A DNA stretch of 5,119 nt from Desulfobacteraceae bacterium (GCA_027025615.1 JALVQM010000251.1:1-5119); one strand, 5' to 3'; shown: positions 1-5,119, counted from the first letter of the stretch. The notes: a model not told the origin generated them from the letters alone. Program-made: numbers and translations.

Positions 1-1
1 C

Positions 2-1033
2 GATTACGAAAGAATGCACGGCAGCGGCGAGCTGCCGCCAAAGCAGCCCCCCACGGGCAAAAAGATTGCCGTGGTCGGCTCCGGACCTTCGGGCCTGACG
101 GTTGCCGGTGACCTTATCCTCAAAGGTCATTCGGTGACGGTTTTGGAGGCTTTTCACAAGCCGGGTGGCGTTCTGGTTTACGGTATTCCGGAATTCCGGC
201 TTCCCAAGGACATCGTGGCCAATGAAGTCCATTTCCTGGAACGCCTGGGGGTTGAAGTCAGGTGCAACCAGGTGGTTGGCCGAACCGTTTCCCTGGATGA
301 GCTTTTCGAGGAAGGCTACGATGCGGTTTACCTGGGTGTGGGTGCAGGACTGCCGCGTTTTCTCAACATTCCGGGAGAAAACCTGGTGGGAATCCTCTCG
401 GCCAACGAGTACCTTACCCGGGCCAACCTGATGAAGGCCTACAAGTTTCCGGAAGTTGATACCCCGATCCCCAGGGGCAAGGATGTGGTCGTGCTGGGAG
501 CCGGCAACGTGGCCATGGACTCGGCCCGGACCGCCATGCGCCTGGGAGCAGACCGGGTCAGGATAGTTTACCGCCGCTCCCGTGATGAGATGCCGGCCCG
601 GGCCGCAGAGATTCACCATGCCGAGGAAGAGGGCATCGAATTTTTCCTTCTGACCAATCCTACCCGTTACATTGGCGATGAAAATGGACGCCTGAAAGCC
701 ATGGAGTGTCTCAAGATGGAGCTTGGCGAGCCGGATGAGTCCGGACGCCGCCGGCCGATACCGATCGAAGGTTCCGAGTTCATCCTGGAAACGGACCTGG
801 TGATCGTGGCTGTCGGTTCGGGAGCCAACCCCTTGCTTACCCAGTCAACTCCCGATATGAAGCTCAACAAATGGGGTTATATCATGGCAGATCCTGAAAC
901 CGGCAAGACTACCAAAAAGGGTGTCTGGGCAGGCGGTGATATTGTTACCGGGGCGGCCACGGTAATTCTGGCCATGGGAGCCGGCCGCAAGGCCGCAGAT
1001 TCCATTCACAAGTACCTCACCTGGGGGTGGTAG
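2..1033 (+). CDS. nfnB: NfnB/GltA-type NADPH-dependent FAD oxidoreductase (glutamate synthase small-subunit family), 5'-truncated by window edge
   Basis: The reading frame is open from base 2 (D-Y-E-R before the first Met at base 14) to TAG at 1031-1033, so the true start lies upstream. The Met at 14 has no Shine-Dalgarno and sits where the family's N-terminal iron-sulfur domain normally ends. Counting from that Met, visible motifs are a dinucleotide-binding GSGPSG (22-27) for FAD, the family stretch GGVLVYGIPEFRLPK (51-65), a second fold with GAGNVAMD (162-169) for NADP(H), YRRSRDEMPARA (186-197), and the C-terminal FAD motif AGGDIVTGAATVILAMGAG (306-324). This pattern is that of the homotetrameric GltA/NfnB subgroup. 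In NfnAB the large subunit couples NADPH, NADH and ferredoxin by electron bifurcation; otherwise such proteins are annotated as glutamate synthase small chain or sulfide dehydrogenase alpha. The partner subunit is usually upstream, outside the window, so NfnB versus GltA cannot be settled here. No frameshift or missing core motif is seen. Confidence 0.9.
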   Translation, partial: DYERMHGSGELPPKQPPTGKKIAVVGSGPSGLTVAGDLILKGHSVTVLEAFHKPGGVLVYGIPEFRLPKDIVANEVHFLERLGVEVRCNQVVGRTVSLDELFEEGYDAVYLGVGAGLPRFLNIPGENLVGILSANEYLTRANLMKAYKFPEVDTPIPRGKDVVVLGAGNVAMDSARTAMRLGADRVRIVYRRSRDEMPARAAEIHHAEEEGIEFFLLTNPTRYIGDENGRLKAMECLKMELGEPDESGRRRPIPIEGSEFILETDLVIVAVGSGANPLLTQSTPDMKLNKWGYIMADPETGKTTKKGVWAGGDIVTGAATVILAMGAGRKAADSIHKYLTWGW

Positions 1034-1036
1034 CGG

Positions 1037-1092
1037 TTAAAGAAGATATATTGCGCCCATGCTTTTGAAAGGATGCAATATCTTCACTTTAA
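1037..1092 (+). other. Bulged stem-loop immediately after the nfnB-like stop codon
   Basis: GAAGAT (1042-1047) pairs with ATCTTC (1080-1085), and after a 2-nt bulge ATTGC (1050-1054) pairs with GCAAT (1075-1079), giving 11 paired bases. A flanking TTAAA (1037-1041) can pair with TTTAA (1088-1092) across a 2-nt bulge, and CTT/AAG can pair inside the loop. It starts 4 nt after the stop codon. The trailing sequence is AT-rich but not a clean T-tract, so it may be an mRNA 3'-end stabilising structure or the first half of a double terminator with the stronger hairpin just downstream. Confidence 0.45.
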
Positions 1093-1112
1093 ATTATTTT
1101 CAGGTAAAAATT

Positions 1113-1163
1113 TGGCCGGCTTGGCCCAGGATTGCCAGGTCGGCTATTTCTTTTTTTCTTTTC
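1113..1163 (+). terminator. Rho-independent terminator downstream of the nfnB-like gene
   Basis: The arm 1113-1124 (TGGCCGGCTTGG) pairs over 12 positions with 1135-1146 (CCAGGTCGGCTA), with three G-U pairs and no mismatch, closing a 10-nt loop. A T-rich run follows at once (1147-1161, with seven consecutive T residues at 1151-1157). GC-rich stem plus U-tract is the classical intrinsic terminator, and it separates the redox gene from yggT. Confidence 0.8.
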
Positions 1164-1177
1164 CTGATATAACCTGC

Positions 1178-1252
1178 ATTTGCAAATATTTGGAAAAACC
1201 TTGACTTGCGTGGCAGAATATATTTTTCTATTCTAAATAGTTAAGTCTTAAC
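1178..1252 (+). promoter_or_regulatory. AT-rich, palindrome-dense leader upstream of yggT (possible promoter/operator)
   Basis: This stretch lies between the terminator and yggT. It contains ATTTGCAAAT (1178-1187) overlapping CAAATATTTG (1183-1192), a TTGACT hexamer (1201-1206) that could be a -35 box, CTATT-CTA-AATAG (1228-1240), and abutting it the perfect 6-1-6 inverted repeat GTTAAG-T-CTTAAC (1240-1252). No good -10 hexamer sits at 16-18 nt from TTGACT; the best candidates are poor matches or wrongly spaced. A promoter for yggT-divIVA is expected here because of the terminator upstream, but its exact boxes are not clear, and short AT palindromes occur by chance. Confidence 0.3.
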
Positions 1253-1261
1253 AACAATAAT

Positions 1262-1265
1262 GGAG
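1262..1265 (+). promoter_or_regulatory. Ribosome-binding site GGAG for yggT
   Basis: GGAG lies 7 nt before the GTG at 1273, the most upstream possible start in the yggT frame (an in-frame TAA is at 1258-1260). It also lies 5 nt before an ATG at 1271 in another frame, so two start codons compete for the same site. Confidence 0.55.
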
Positions 1266-1272
1266 TCTTGAT

Positions 1273-1572
1273 GTGTATGTCCTCGGATATTTCATAATGG
1301 CCGTGGCCAGAATTCTGGACGTGGTTTTGATTGCTTTTATGTGGATAGTTATTGCCCGTGCTGTTCTTTCATGGGTAAATCCCGATCCATTCAACCCCAT
1401 TGTGCGTTTCATTAACAATGTCACCGAGCCTGTCTTATACAGAATCAGGGCCAAGTTGCCGGTTACCTTCAGCGGAATAGATTTTTCGCCCATTGCAGTT
1501 TTGTTAGCCATTATTTTTATCCGCATTTTTATTGTAAACAGCCTTTTACGAATATCGGCCACCCTGCTTTGA
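1273..1572 (+). CDS. yggT: YggT family integral membrane protein
   Basis: This 99-residue protein has two hydrophobic segments (about 5-34 and 70-95) on either side of the family signature: RAVLSWVNPDPFNPIVRF (29-46), then TEPVLYRIRAKLP (51-63). That is the YggT/YlmG arrangement, although bacterial members may carry either one or two copies of the unit; here there is one. Family members are inner-membrane proteins linked to osmotic-shock tolerance, cell division and, in plastids, nucleoid distribution; the biochemical role is not established. I chose GTG at 1273 because of the GGAG 7 nt upstream and because the first eight residues extend the first membrane helix. ATG at 1297 (residue 9) is the alternative. 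It is followed after 26 bp by divIVA, a pairing also seen in the Gram-positive division/cell-wall cluster, which supports a role in envelope or division organisation. Confidence 0.9.
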   Translation: MYVLGYFIMAVARILDVVLIAFMWIVIARAVLSWVNPDPFNPIVRFINNVTEPVLYRIRAKLPVTFSGIDFSPIAVLLAIIFIRIFIVNSLLRISATLL

Positions 1573-1581
1573 TAACAGGCC

Positions 1582-1590
1582 GGAAGGAGG
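1582..1590 (+). promoter_or_regulatory. Strong Shine-Dalgarno (GGAAGGAGG) fixing the divIVA start
   Basis: GGAAGGAGG ends 8 nt before ATG 1599. This favours 1599 over the in-frame TTG at 1569, which would overlap the yggT stop and put the Shine-Dalgarno inside the gene, and over ATG 1605, which would be 14 nt away. Confidence 0.85.
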
Positions 1591-1598
1591 GGCAGTCA

Positions 1599-2099
1599 AT
1601 GGTCATGACGCCGGAGGAAATTCAGCAAAAACAGTTCAGGGTAAAATTCAGGGGCTTTGACGTCCATGAAGTGGACCTGTTTTTGGAGCAGGTTGCCGAC
1701 CAGATGGGGCAAATGCTTCACAGAACTGCTGCCCTTGAGGAAGAAATAAAGTATTTGAAGCAGGAAAACAGGGGCTTTAAGGACAGGGAGGAGACTTTCA
1801 AGAAAGCCATGCTCAACTCCCAGAAGGTCCTGGAACAGATGAAAGACAACGCCCGCAAGTCTGCCGAGGTCATTATTGCCAATGCCGAGGTAAAGGCTGA
1901 GAAAATGCTCAACCGGGCACACAACAGGCTTGCCCAGCTTCATGAAGATATAGCCGAGCTGAAACGGCAGCGGATACAGTTGGAGGTCCAGATCCGTTCT
2001 GTCATAGAGGCACATACCAAGCTGCTGGAGGTCAGCAAGGAGGGCATGGAAGCCCTGGATGAAGAAGACAAGAAGCTTGCTTTTCTTAACAATGGTTAA
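1599..2099 (+). CDS. divIVA: DivIVA domain-containing coiled-coil protein
   Basis: The protein has 166 residues from ATG 1599. The N-terminal domain reads MVMTPEEIQQKQF followed by KFRGFDVHEVDLFLEQV (16-32), the DivIVA membrane-targeting domain. With this start, F17, R18, G19 and D21 fall at the same positions as in B. subtilis DivIVA as I recall it, where F17 and R18 insert into and bind the membrane. Residues from about 33 to 150 are highly charged with heptad-like spacing, consistent with a parallel coiled coil; the block EETFKKAMLNSQKVLEQM (64-81) also resembles the Gram-positive family. The total length is close to the 164 residues of the B. subtilis protein. DivIVA proteins mark negatively curved membrane at poles and septa and recruit partners (Min proteins, chromosome anchors, cell-wall enzymes). 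The partner in this organism cannot be read from the window. It is probably co-transcribed with yggT 26 bp upstream. Confidence 0.9.
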   Translation: MVMTPEEIQQKQFRVKFRGFDVHEVDLFLEQVADQMGQMLHRTAALEEEIKYLKQENRGFKDREETFKKAMLNSQKVLEQMKDNARKSAEVIIANAEVKAEKMLNRAHNRLAQLHEDIAELKRQRIQLEVQIRSVIEAHTKLLEVSKEGMEALDEEDKKLAFLNNG

Positions 2100-2130
2100 T
2101 TGACATTTGATCCGTGGTTGCTGCTAAACT
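2100..2130 (+). promoter_or_regulatory. Candidate sigma-70 promoter for pilT
   Basis: A perfect TTGACA (2100-2105) starts on the base after the divIVA stop codon. After 19 nt comes TAAACT (2125-2130), which matches TATAAT at four of six positions and is preceded by TG at -15/-14 (TGCTAAACT), an extended -10. The spacer is 2 nt longer than ideal. The predicted start near 2137 would leave a leader of about 95 nt before pilT. No sigma-54 -24/-12 signature was found here. Confidence 0.5.
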
Positions 2131-2155
2131 TTCAGAGTTGACTGGCGATAACATT

Positions 2156-2179
2156 AACATCCGCGGCTGTTGTTTTTTT
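2156..2179 (+). terminator. Weak terminator-like element between divIVA and pilT
   Basis: AACA (2156-2159) can pair with TGTT (2168-2171) around CCGCGG, followed by seven T residues (2173-2179). The stem is short and the inner CC/GG pairs leave too small a loop, so this is marginal. If real, it would lie inside the leader of the candidate pilT promoter and could act as an attenuator, or it could simply terminate yggT-divIVA transcripts. Confidence 0.22.
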
Positions 2180-2231
2180 GATGTCGACTGCTTTCAAGTT
2201 CGATATGTGCAATTTCTACTAGGAGTATGGT

Positions 2232-3314
2232 ATGGCCAAAATTGATGCTTTTTTTAAATTGATGCACGAGCAAAACGCATCGGACCTGCATCTCATGGCC
2301 GGTCAACCCCCGGCCTTACGTATTCATGGAGATGTAGAAAGGGTCAAGTACAAGGTCCTGGACAATGATGATCTCCGGGGCATGCTTTACGAGATAGCAC
2401 CGGAAGACAAGATAAAGGTGTTTGAAGAAACCGGCGACGTGGACTTCGGATATGAAATTCCAGGTCTTGCCCGTTACCGGGCCAACTTTTTCATGCAGCG
2501 CAATGGCGTCGGTGCTGTTTTCCGTGAAATACCAAGCACCATAATGTCGTGTGAGCAGTTGGGCCTTCCTCCGGTAATGGCCAAGCTGGCAACCCTGCCG
2601 CGGGGACTTGTGATTGTTACCGGGCCTACCGGAAGCGGTAAATCGACAACCCTGGCCGCCATTATCGACGAGGCCAATCGTAACAGGTCGGATCACATTA
2701 TTACCATTGAAGATCCCATCGAATTTGTTCACCAGAGCAAAGGTTGCCTGGTGAATCAACGTGAAGTCGGCCTGCATACCCGAACTTTCAGCGCCGCCTT
2801 GCGGGGGGCTCTGCGCGAAGACCCGGATATCATCCTGGTAGGCGAAATGCGGGACCTGGAAACAATTTCCCTGGCTATTGAGGCGGCCTCCACCGGTCAT
2901 TTGGTTTTTGCCACCCTGCATACCACCAGCGCAGCCAAAACAGTCGACCGTATAGTCGAAGTTTTCCCGGCCCAGGAGCAGGCCCAGATTAGATCGACCC
3001 TTGCAGACGGCATTCGGGCCATAATTTCCCAGACCCTTTTCAAACGCATCGACAAGCGGGGGCGTATTCCGGCTTTGGAAATCCTGATTGCAACACCTGC
3101 AGTGCGCAATCTGGTACGGGAATCAAAATCCCACCAGATACCTTCCATGATTCAAACAGGTAGAAAATACGGGATGCAGCTTTTGGACGATGCCATCATG
3201 GAGCTGTACAACAAGGGTAAGATCAGTGCCGATGATGCTTATACCAAGGCCAATGACAAGGCCCGCTTCAGACCGTTGCTCAAAGCGCCTCCCACTGATT
3301 TTACAGAAGCCTAA
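2232..3314 (+). CDS. pilT: Type IV pilus retraction ATPase PilT
   Basis: The protein has 360 residues, close to the usual PilT length. The N-terminal PAS-like domain begins with ASDLHLMAG (16-24). The RecA-like core has Walker A GPTGSGKS (131-138), the Asp box IITIEDPIEF (156-165, catalytic E160), Walker B DIILVGEMRD (199-208) and the His box TGHLVFATLHT (221-231, H223 and H230). The C-terminal retraction motif characteristic of PilT appears as AVRNLVRE (290-297), then HQIPSMIQTG. All catalytic elements are intact. PilT forms a cytoplasmic hexamer at the base of the type IV pilus and drives depolymerisation of the fibre into the inner membrane, powering twitching motility, adhesion and DNA uptake. 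The start is supported by AGGAG (2221-2225) 6 nt upstream of the ATG. A second PilT-type ATPase follows 56 bp downstream; the pilus assembly genes are not in the window. Confidence 0.96.
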   Translation: MAKIDAFFKLMHEQNASDLHLMAGQPPALRIHGDVERVKYKVLDNDDLRGMLYEIAPEDKIKVFEETGDVDFGYEIPGLARYRANFFMQRNGVGAVFREIPSTIMSCEQLGLPPVMAKLATLPRGLVIVTGPTGSGKSTTLAAIIDEANRNRSDHIITIEDPIEFVHQSKGCLVNQREVGLHTRTFSAALRGALREDPDIILVGEMRDLETISLAIEAASTGHLVFATLHTTSAAKTVDRIVEVFPAQEQAQIRSTLADGIRAIISQTLFKRIDKRGRIPALEILIATPAVRNLVRESKSHQIPSMIQTGRKYGMQLLDDAIMELYNKGKISADDAYTKANDKARFRPLLKAPPTDFTEA

Positions 3315-3342
3315 AAAGCGGGCTGCAGCAGGCGGATTTTAA

Positions 3343-3366
3343 GTGTCGGTGAGCCACACGAGGTGA
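3343..3366 (+). promoter_or_regulatory. Small hairpin abutting the Shine-Dalgarno of the second PilT-type gene
   Basis: GTGT (3343-3346) and GG (3348-3349) pair with CC (3354-3355) and ACAC (3356-3359), with one bulged C and a TGAG loop. The next bases, GAGGTGA (3360-3366), match the anti-Shine-Dalgarno very well and lie 4 nt before ATG 3371. Folding could modulate how well this site is exposed; the structure is small and may be incidental. Confidence 0.3.
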
Positions 3367-3370
3367 TACA

Positions 3371-4537
3371 ATGAAAAAACAAGAGATCGATCATATCCTG
3401 ACCAGAATGCTCGACTCCCATAGTAACGTATCGGATTTGAACCTGACCGTTGGCAAGCCCCTGCAGGTGGAAAGTGCCGGCCAGCTGGTACCGGTAGAAA
3501 TTACTCCCAGGATCCAATCGCTTACTCCTTTCCAGACAGAGGTTTTCGCCCTCAACCTGATAAACGGTGACCGTCGACTGACCGAGACTCTGCTCAGGAC
3601 AGGGTCGTGTGACCTGTCTTACAGCCTGCCGGGCAAGGCCCGCTTCAGGGTCAATATATTTTCCCAGACGGGCCACTATTCGATAGTGTTGCGGCGCCTG
3701 GAGTCCAAGGTACCCACCATCAGGGACATGGGACTGCCTGAAGTGTTTTATAAAATCGCCCAGGAACTGAACGGGATCGTGTTTTTCACCGGTGCAACCG
3801 GAAGTGGAAAGTCGACCTCTCTGGCTGCCATCCTGGAAGAAATCAATGAGCACAAATCGGTCCACGTGGTTACCCTGGAAGACCCCATCGAGTACCAGCA
3901 TCCTCATAAAAAGGCTACCTTCAACCAGCGGGAGTTGGGGGCCGACTTCGATACTTTCGCCAACGGCCTGAGAGCGGCCCTGCGCCAGGCGCCCAAGGTA
4001 ATCCTGGTGGGCGAAATGCGTGACCGGGAAACTGTAGAGATCGGGCTCAACGCTGCCGAAACCGGCCACCTGGTTCTGACTACCTTGCATACGGTCGATT
4101 CCGGCCAGACAATCAATCGTATCCTGGGTATGTTCAGCAACGAGGAAGAAAAACAGGTCCGGATTCGGTTGGCCGATACTGTTCGTTGGATTGTCAGTCA
4201 GAGACTGCTGCCCAAGGTCGGTGGCGGCCGTGTGGCGGCTTTCGAGATCCTGGGGACCAACCTGAGGGTCAAGGAAGCCATTTTGAACGGAGAACAGGAA
4301 GGCAAGACCTTCTACGACATGATGATGGCCGGCAAGCCCTTCGGCATGATAACTTTTGACGAGTATATCGTCAGTCTTTATGAGAAAGGTTTGATTACCC
4401 AGGAAACCGCCCTGGCTTATGCCTCCCACAAAGCGGTGGCCAATCGCGGCATAGACGCGGTCAAGAGCGCCCGGGGAGAGGCTACCACCGACATCAAGGA
4501 ACTGGAAATAGACAGGGGATATCGCCGGCGTGTATAA
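3371..4537 (+). CDS. PilT/PilU-family type IV pilus retraction ATPase paralog
   Basis: The protein has 388 residues. The fold order matches PilT: an N-terminal domain with SDLNLTVGKP (21-30), Walker A GATGSGKS (141-148), Asp box VVTLEDPIEY (166-175, E170), Walker B VILVGEMRD (210-218) and His box TGHLVLTTLHT (231-241, H233 and H240). ATP-hydrolysis residues are therefore intact. It differs from the upstream PilT in several places. The usual SDLHL is SDLNL, the Arg of the LRIHG-type motif aligns with Glu34, the Asp box is followed by HPHKKATFNQRELG, and AVRNLVRE is replaced by NLRVKEAILNGE (297-308). LRQAP before Walker B recalls PilU rather than PilT, which has LREDP. It ends in a charged tail of about 30 residues. 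Likely role: an accessory or alternative retraction motor acting with or instead of PilT. It is too divergent to name PilU firmly. The start has GAGGTGA 4 nt upstream. Confidence 0.92.
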   Translation: MKKQEIDHILTRMLDSHSNVSDLNLTVGKPLQVESAGQLVPVEITPRIQSLTPFQTEVFALNLINGDRRLTETLLRTGSCDLSYSLPGKARFRVNIFSQTGHYSIVLRRLESKVPTIRDMGLPEVFYKIAQELNGIVFFTGATGSGKSTSLAAILEEINEHKSVHVVTLEDPIEYQHPHKKATFNQRELGADFDTFANGLRAALRQAPKVILVGEMRDRETVEIGLNAAETGHLVLTTLHTVDSGQTINRILGMFSNEEEKQVRIRLADTVRWIVSQRLLPKVGGGRVAAFEILGTNLRVKEAILNGEQEGKTFYDMMMAGKPFGMITFDEYIVSLYEKGLITQETALAYASHKAVANRGIDAVKSARGEATTDIKELEIDRGYRRRV

Positions 4538-4538
4538 T
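4509..4538 (+). promoter_or_regulatory. Candidate sigma-70 promoter for the zinc-ribbon gene
   Basis: TAGACA (4509-4514, five of six to TTGACA) and a perfect TATAAT (4533-4538) are 18 nt apart. The -10 box overlaps the TAA stop (4535-4537) of the preceding ATPase gene. A start near 4545 would give a leader of roughly 48 nt before ATG 4593. This suggests the next gene can be transcribed separately from the pilT pair. Read-through is also possible because no hairpin terminator lies between them, only a T-rich stretch (4560-4570). Confidence 0.55.
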
Positions 4539-4592
4539 ATTCCGTTAGCCATTCAGAGTTTTATTTTTTAAATTCCTTGTGGGGAAACAACC

Positions 4593-5119
4593 ATGGAAAT
4601 AGTTTGCCAAAACTGCCAGAGCAAATTCAAGATAGCCGATGACAAGCTTCCCAGTGGTACAACGGCCAGCTTAAAATGCCCGAAATGTAAAACCCGTATG
4701 ACGATTACCGTGCCCAAGGTTGCCCCGGAAGCAAAAGGCCGGGACATGGATGATTTTTTCGGTTTCGACCAGGGCGATGAGGGAAGCGATTCCTATGATG
4801 CTGATGAAAAACCCTTCGATTTCATAGAAGAAGAAGGCAAAACCGCTTTGGTATGCGAATCTGACCCTTCTATTCGCAAGAAGATCAAGCCGACCCTGGA
4901 TATTCTCGAGTATCAAATTACCGAAGCCAAGAACAGCCGGGATGCATTGAAGCAGATGCGCTATCACACCTACGACTTGATTGTCGTCAATGAATACTTT
5001 GATACCAGGGACCCCGACGCCAATGGTGTTCTTATCTATCTGGAACGTCAGCCCATGCTGGTCAGGCGCAACATTTTCGTAGCTCTTCTCTCAACCCGTT
5101 ACCGTACCATGGATCAGAT
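4593..5119 (+). CDS. Zinc-ribbon protein with degenerate receiver-like domain, 3'-truncated by window edge
   Basis: The frame is open from ATG 4593 to the window end; 175 residues are visible. The N-terminus is a zinc ribbon of the MJ0042 finger type: CQNC (5-8) and CPKC (29-32), about 20 residues apart, with the usual FKIADDKLP between. An acidic linker (about 50-82, many Asp/Glu with Phe pairs) follows. Residues 84-168 resemble a response-regulator receiver: strand ALVCESDPS (85-93), helix, a second strand near 107, helix with AKNSRDALKQM, and strand DLIVVNEYF (128-136). The phospho-acceptor Asp position reads Asn133, and the acidic pair is reduced to E89/D91, so this looks like a pseudo-receiver that is not phosphorylated in the usual way. 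GGGGA (4581-4585) 7 nt upstream is a fair ribosome site. Location after two retraction ATPases suggests a pilus or motility regulator or adaptor; the function is not known and the C-terminus is unseen. Confidence 0.8.
   Translation, partial: MEIVCQNCQSKFKIADDKLPSGTTASLKCPKCKTRMTITVPKVAPEAKGRDMDDFFGFDQGDEGSDSYDADEKPFDFIEEEGKTALVCESDPSIRKKIKPTLDILEYQITEAKNSRDALKQMRYHTYDLIVVNEYFDTRDPDANGVLIYLERQPMLVRRNIFVALLSTRYRTMDQ

Noticed and set aside
14..16. ATG at 14 as the true start of the nfnB-like gene
   Set aside because: The frame is open upstream to the window edge, there is no Shine-Dalgarno, and family members carry an N-terminal iron-sulfur domain of about 120 residues before this point.
1211..1228. 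TGGCAGAATATATTTTTC as a sigma-54 promoter before yggT
   Set aside because: The GC dinucleotide required at -12 is absent at the correct distance from GG; only the -24 half looks right.
1248..1562. Minus-strand open frame of 104 codons opposite yggT
   Set aside because: yggT carries its family signature in the + frame; the reverse translation is unrecognisable.
1569..1571. TTG at 1569 as the divIVA start
   Set aside because: It would overlap the yggT stop and place the strong GGAAGGAGG inside the coding sequence; ATG 1599 has ideal spacing and matches the DivIVA N-terminus.
2115..2160. Sigma-54 sites in the pilT leader (TGGTTGC, TGGCGAT)
   Set aside because: Neither has GC 10 nt after the GG, so both fail the -24/-12 rule.
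2316..2921. Minus-strand open frame of 201 codons opposite pilT
   Set aside because: It is a shadow of pilT with no family motif in the translation.
3322..3329. GCTGCAGC palindrome after pilT as a terminator
   Set aside because: It is a perfect palindrome without loop bases and has only a TTTT nearby, so it cannot form a normal terminator hairpin.
3311..4552. Long minus-strand open frame (413 codons) antisense to the PilT paralog gene
   Set aside because: It lies almost exactly opposite a gene with complete ATPase motifs. Its translation shows no recognisable domain and no good ribosome site was seen. It is best explained as an absence of stops caused by the codon use of the real gene.
4671..4967. 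Minus-strand open frame of 98 codons with hydrophobic stretches
   Set aside because: It is antisense to the zinc-ribbon/receiver gene, whose Cys motifs and receiver pattern are clear. The hydrophobicity is a by-product of the acidic, Asp/Glu-rich codons read in reverse.

Overview
The window looks like the chromosome of a Gram-negative anaerobe of the Deltaproteobacteria/Desulfobacterota type, perhaps Desulfovibrionales-like. This is an inference from gene content: an NfnB/GltA-type flavoprotein, a YggT-DivIVA pair, two type IV pilus retraction ATPases in tandem, and a zinc-ribbon protein with a degenerate receiver domain. No 16S or other phylogenetic marker is present, so the lineage is a guess. 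All genes read on the + strand. Coding density is high and the intergenic stretches are AT-rich. I see no mobile element, CRISPR array, tRNA or rRNA.

Layout: (1) 2-1033 is the 3' three quarters of an NfnB/GltA-like NADPH-dependent oxidoreductase, cut by the left edge. (2) 1034-1272 is a non-coding spacer with a bulged stem-loop, then a convincing rho-independent terminator (1113-1163), then an AT-rich, palindrome-rich leader before the next gene. (3) 1273-2099 holds yggT (99 aa, membrane protein) and divIVA (166 aa, coiled-coil polar/division scaffold), 26 bp apart and probably one operon. (4) 2100-2231 is a spacer with a candidate promoter whose -35 box starts right at the divIVA stop codon. 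(5) 2232-4537 holds pilT (360 aa) and a divergent pilT/pilU paralog (388 aa), 56 bp apart. (6) 4593-5119 is the start of a zinc-ribbon plus pseudo-receiver protein that runs off the right edge, with its own good promoter overlapping the end of the preceding gene.

The left gene belongs to redox metabolism and is insulated by the terminator. The remaining genes concern cell-envelope organisation: YggT and DivIVA act at the membrane, pole or division site, and the PilT-type hexameric ATPases power pilus retraction. The adjacent zinc-ribbon/pseudo-receiver protein has no proven function, but its position suggests a regulatory or adaptor role in the pilus or surface-motility module. That grouping is the most interesting part of the window, though the individual families are known.
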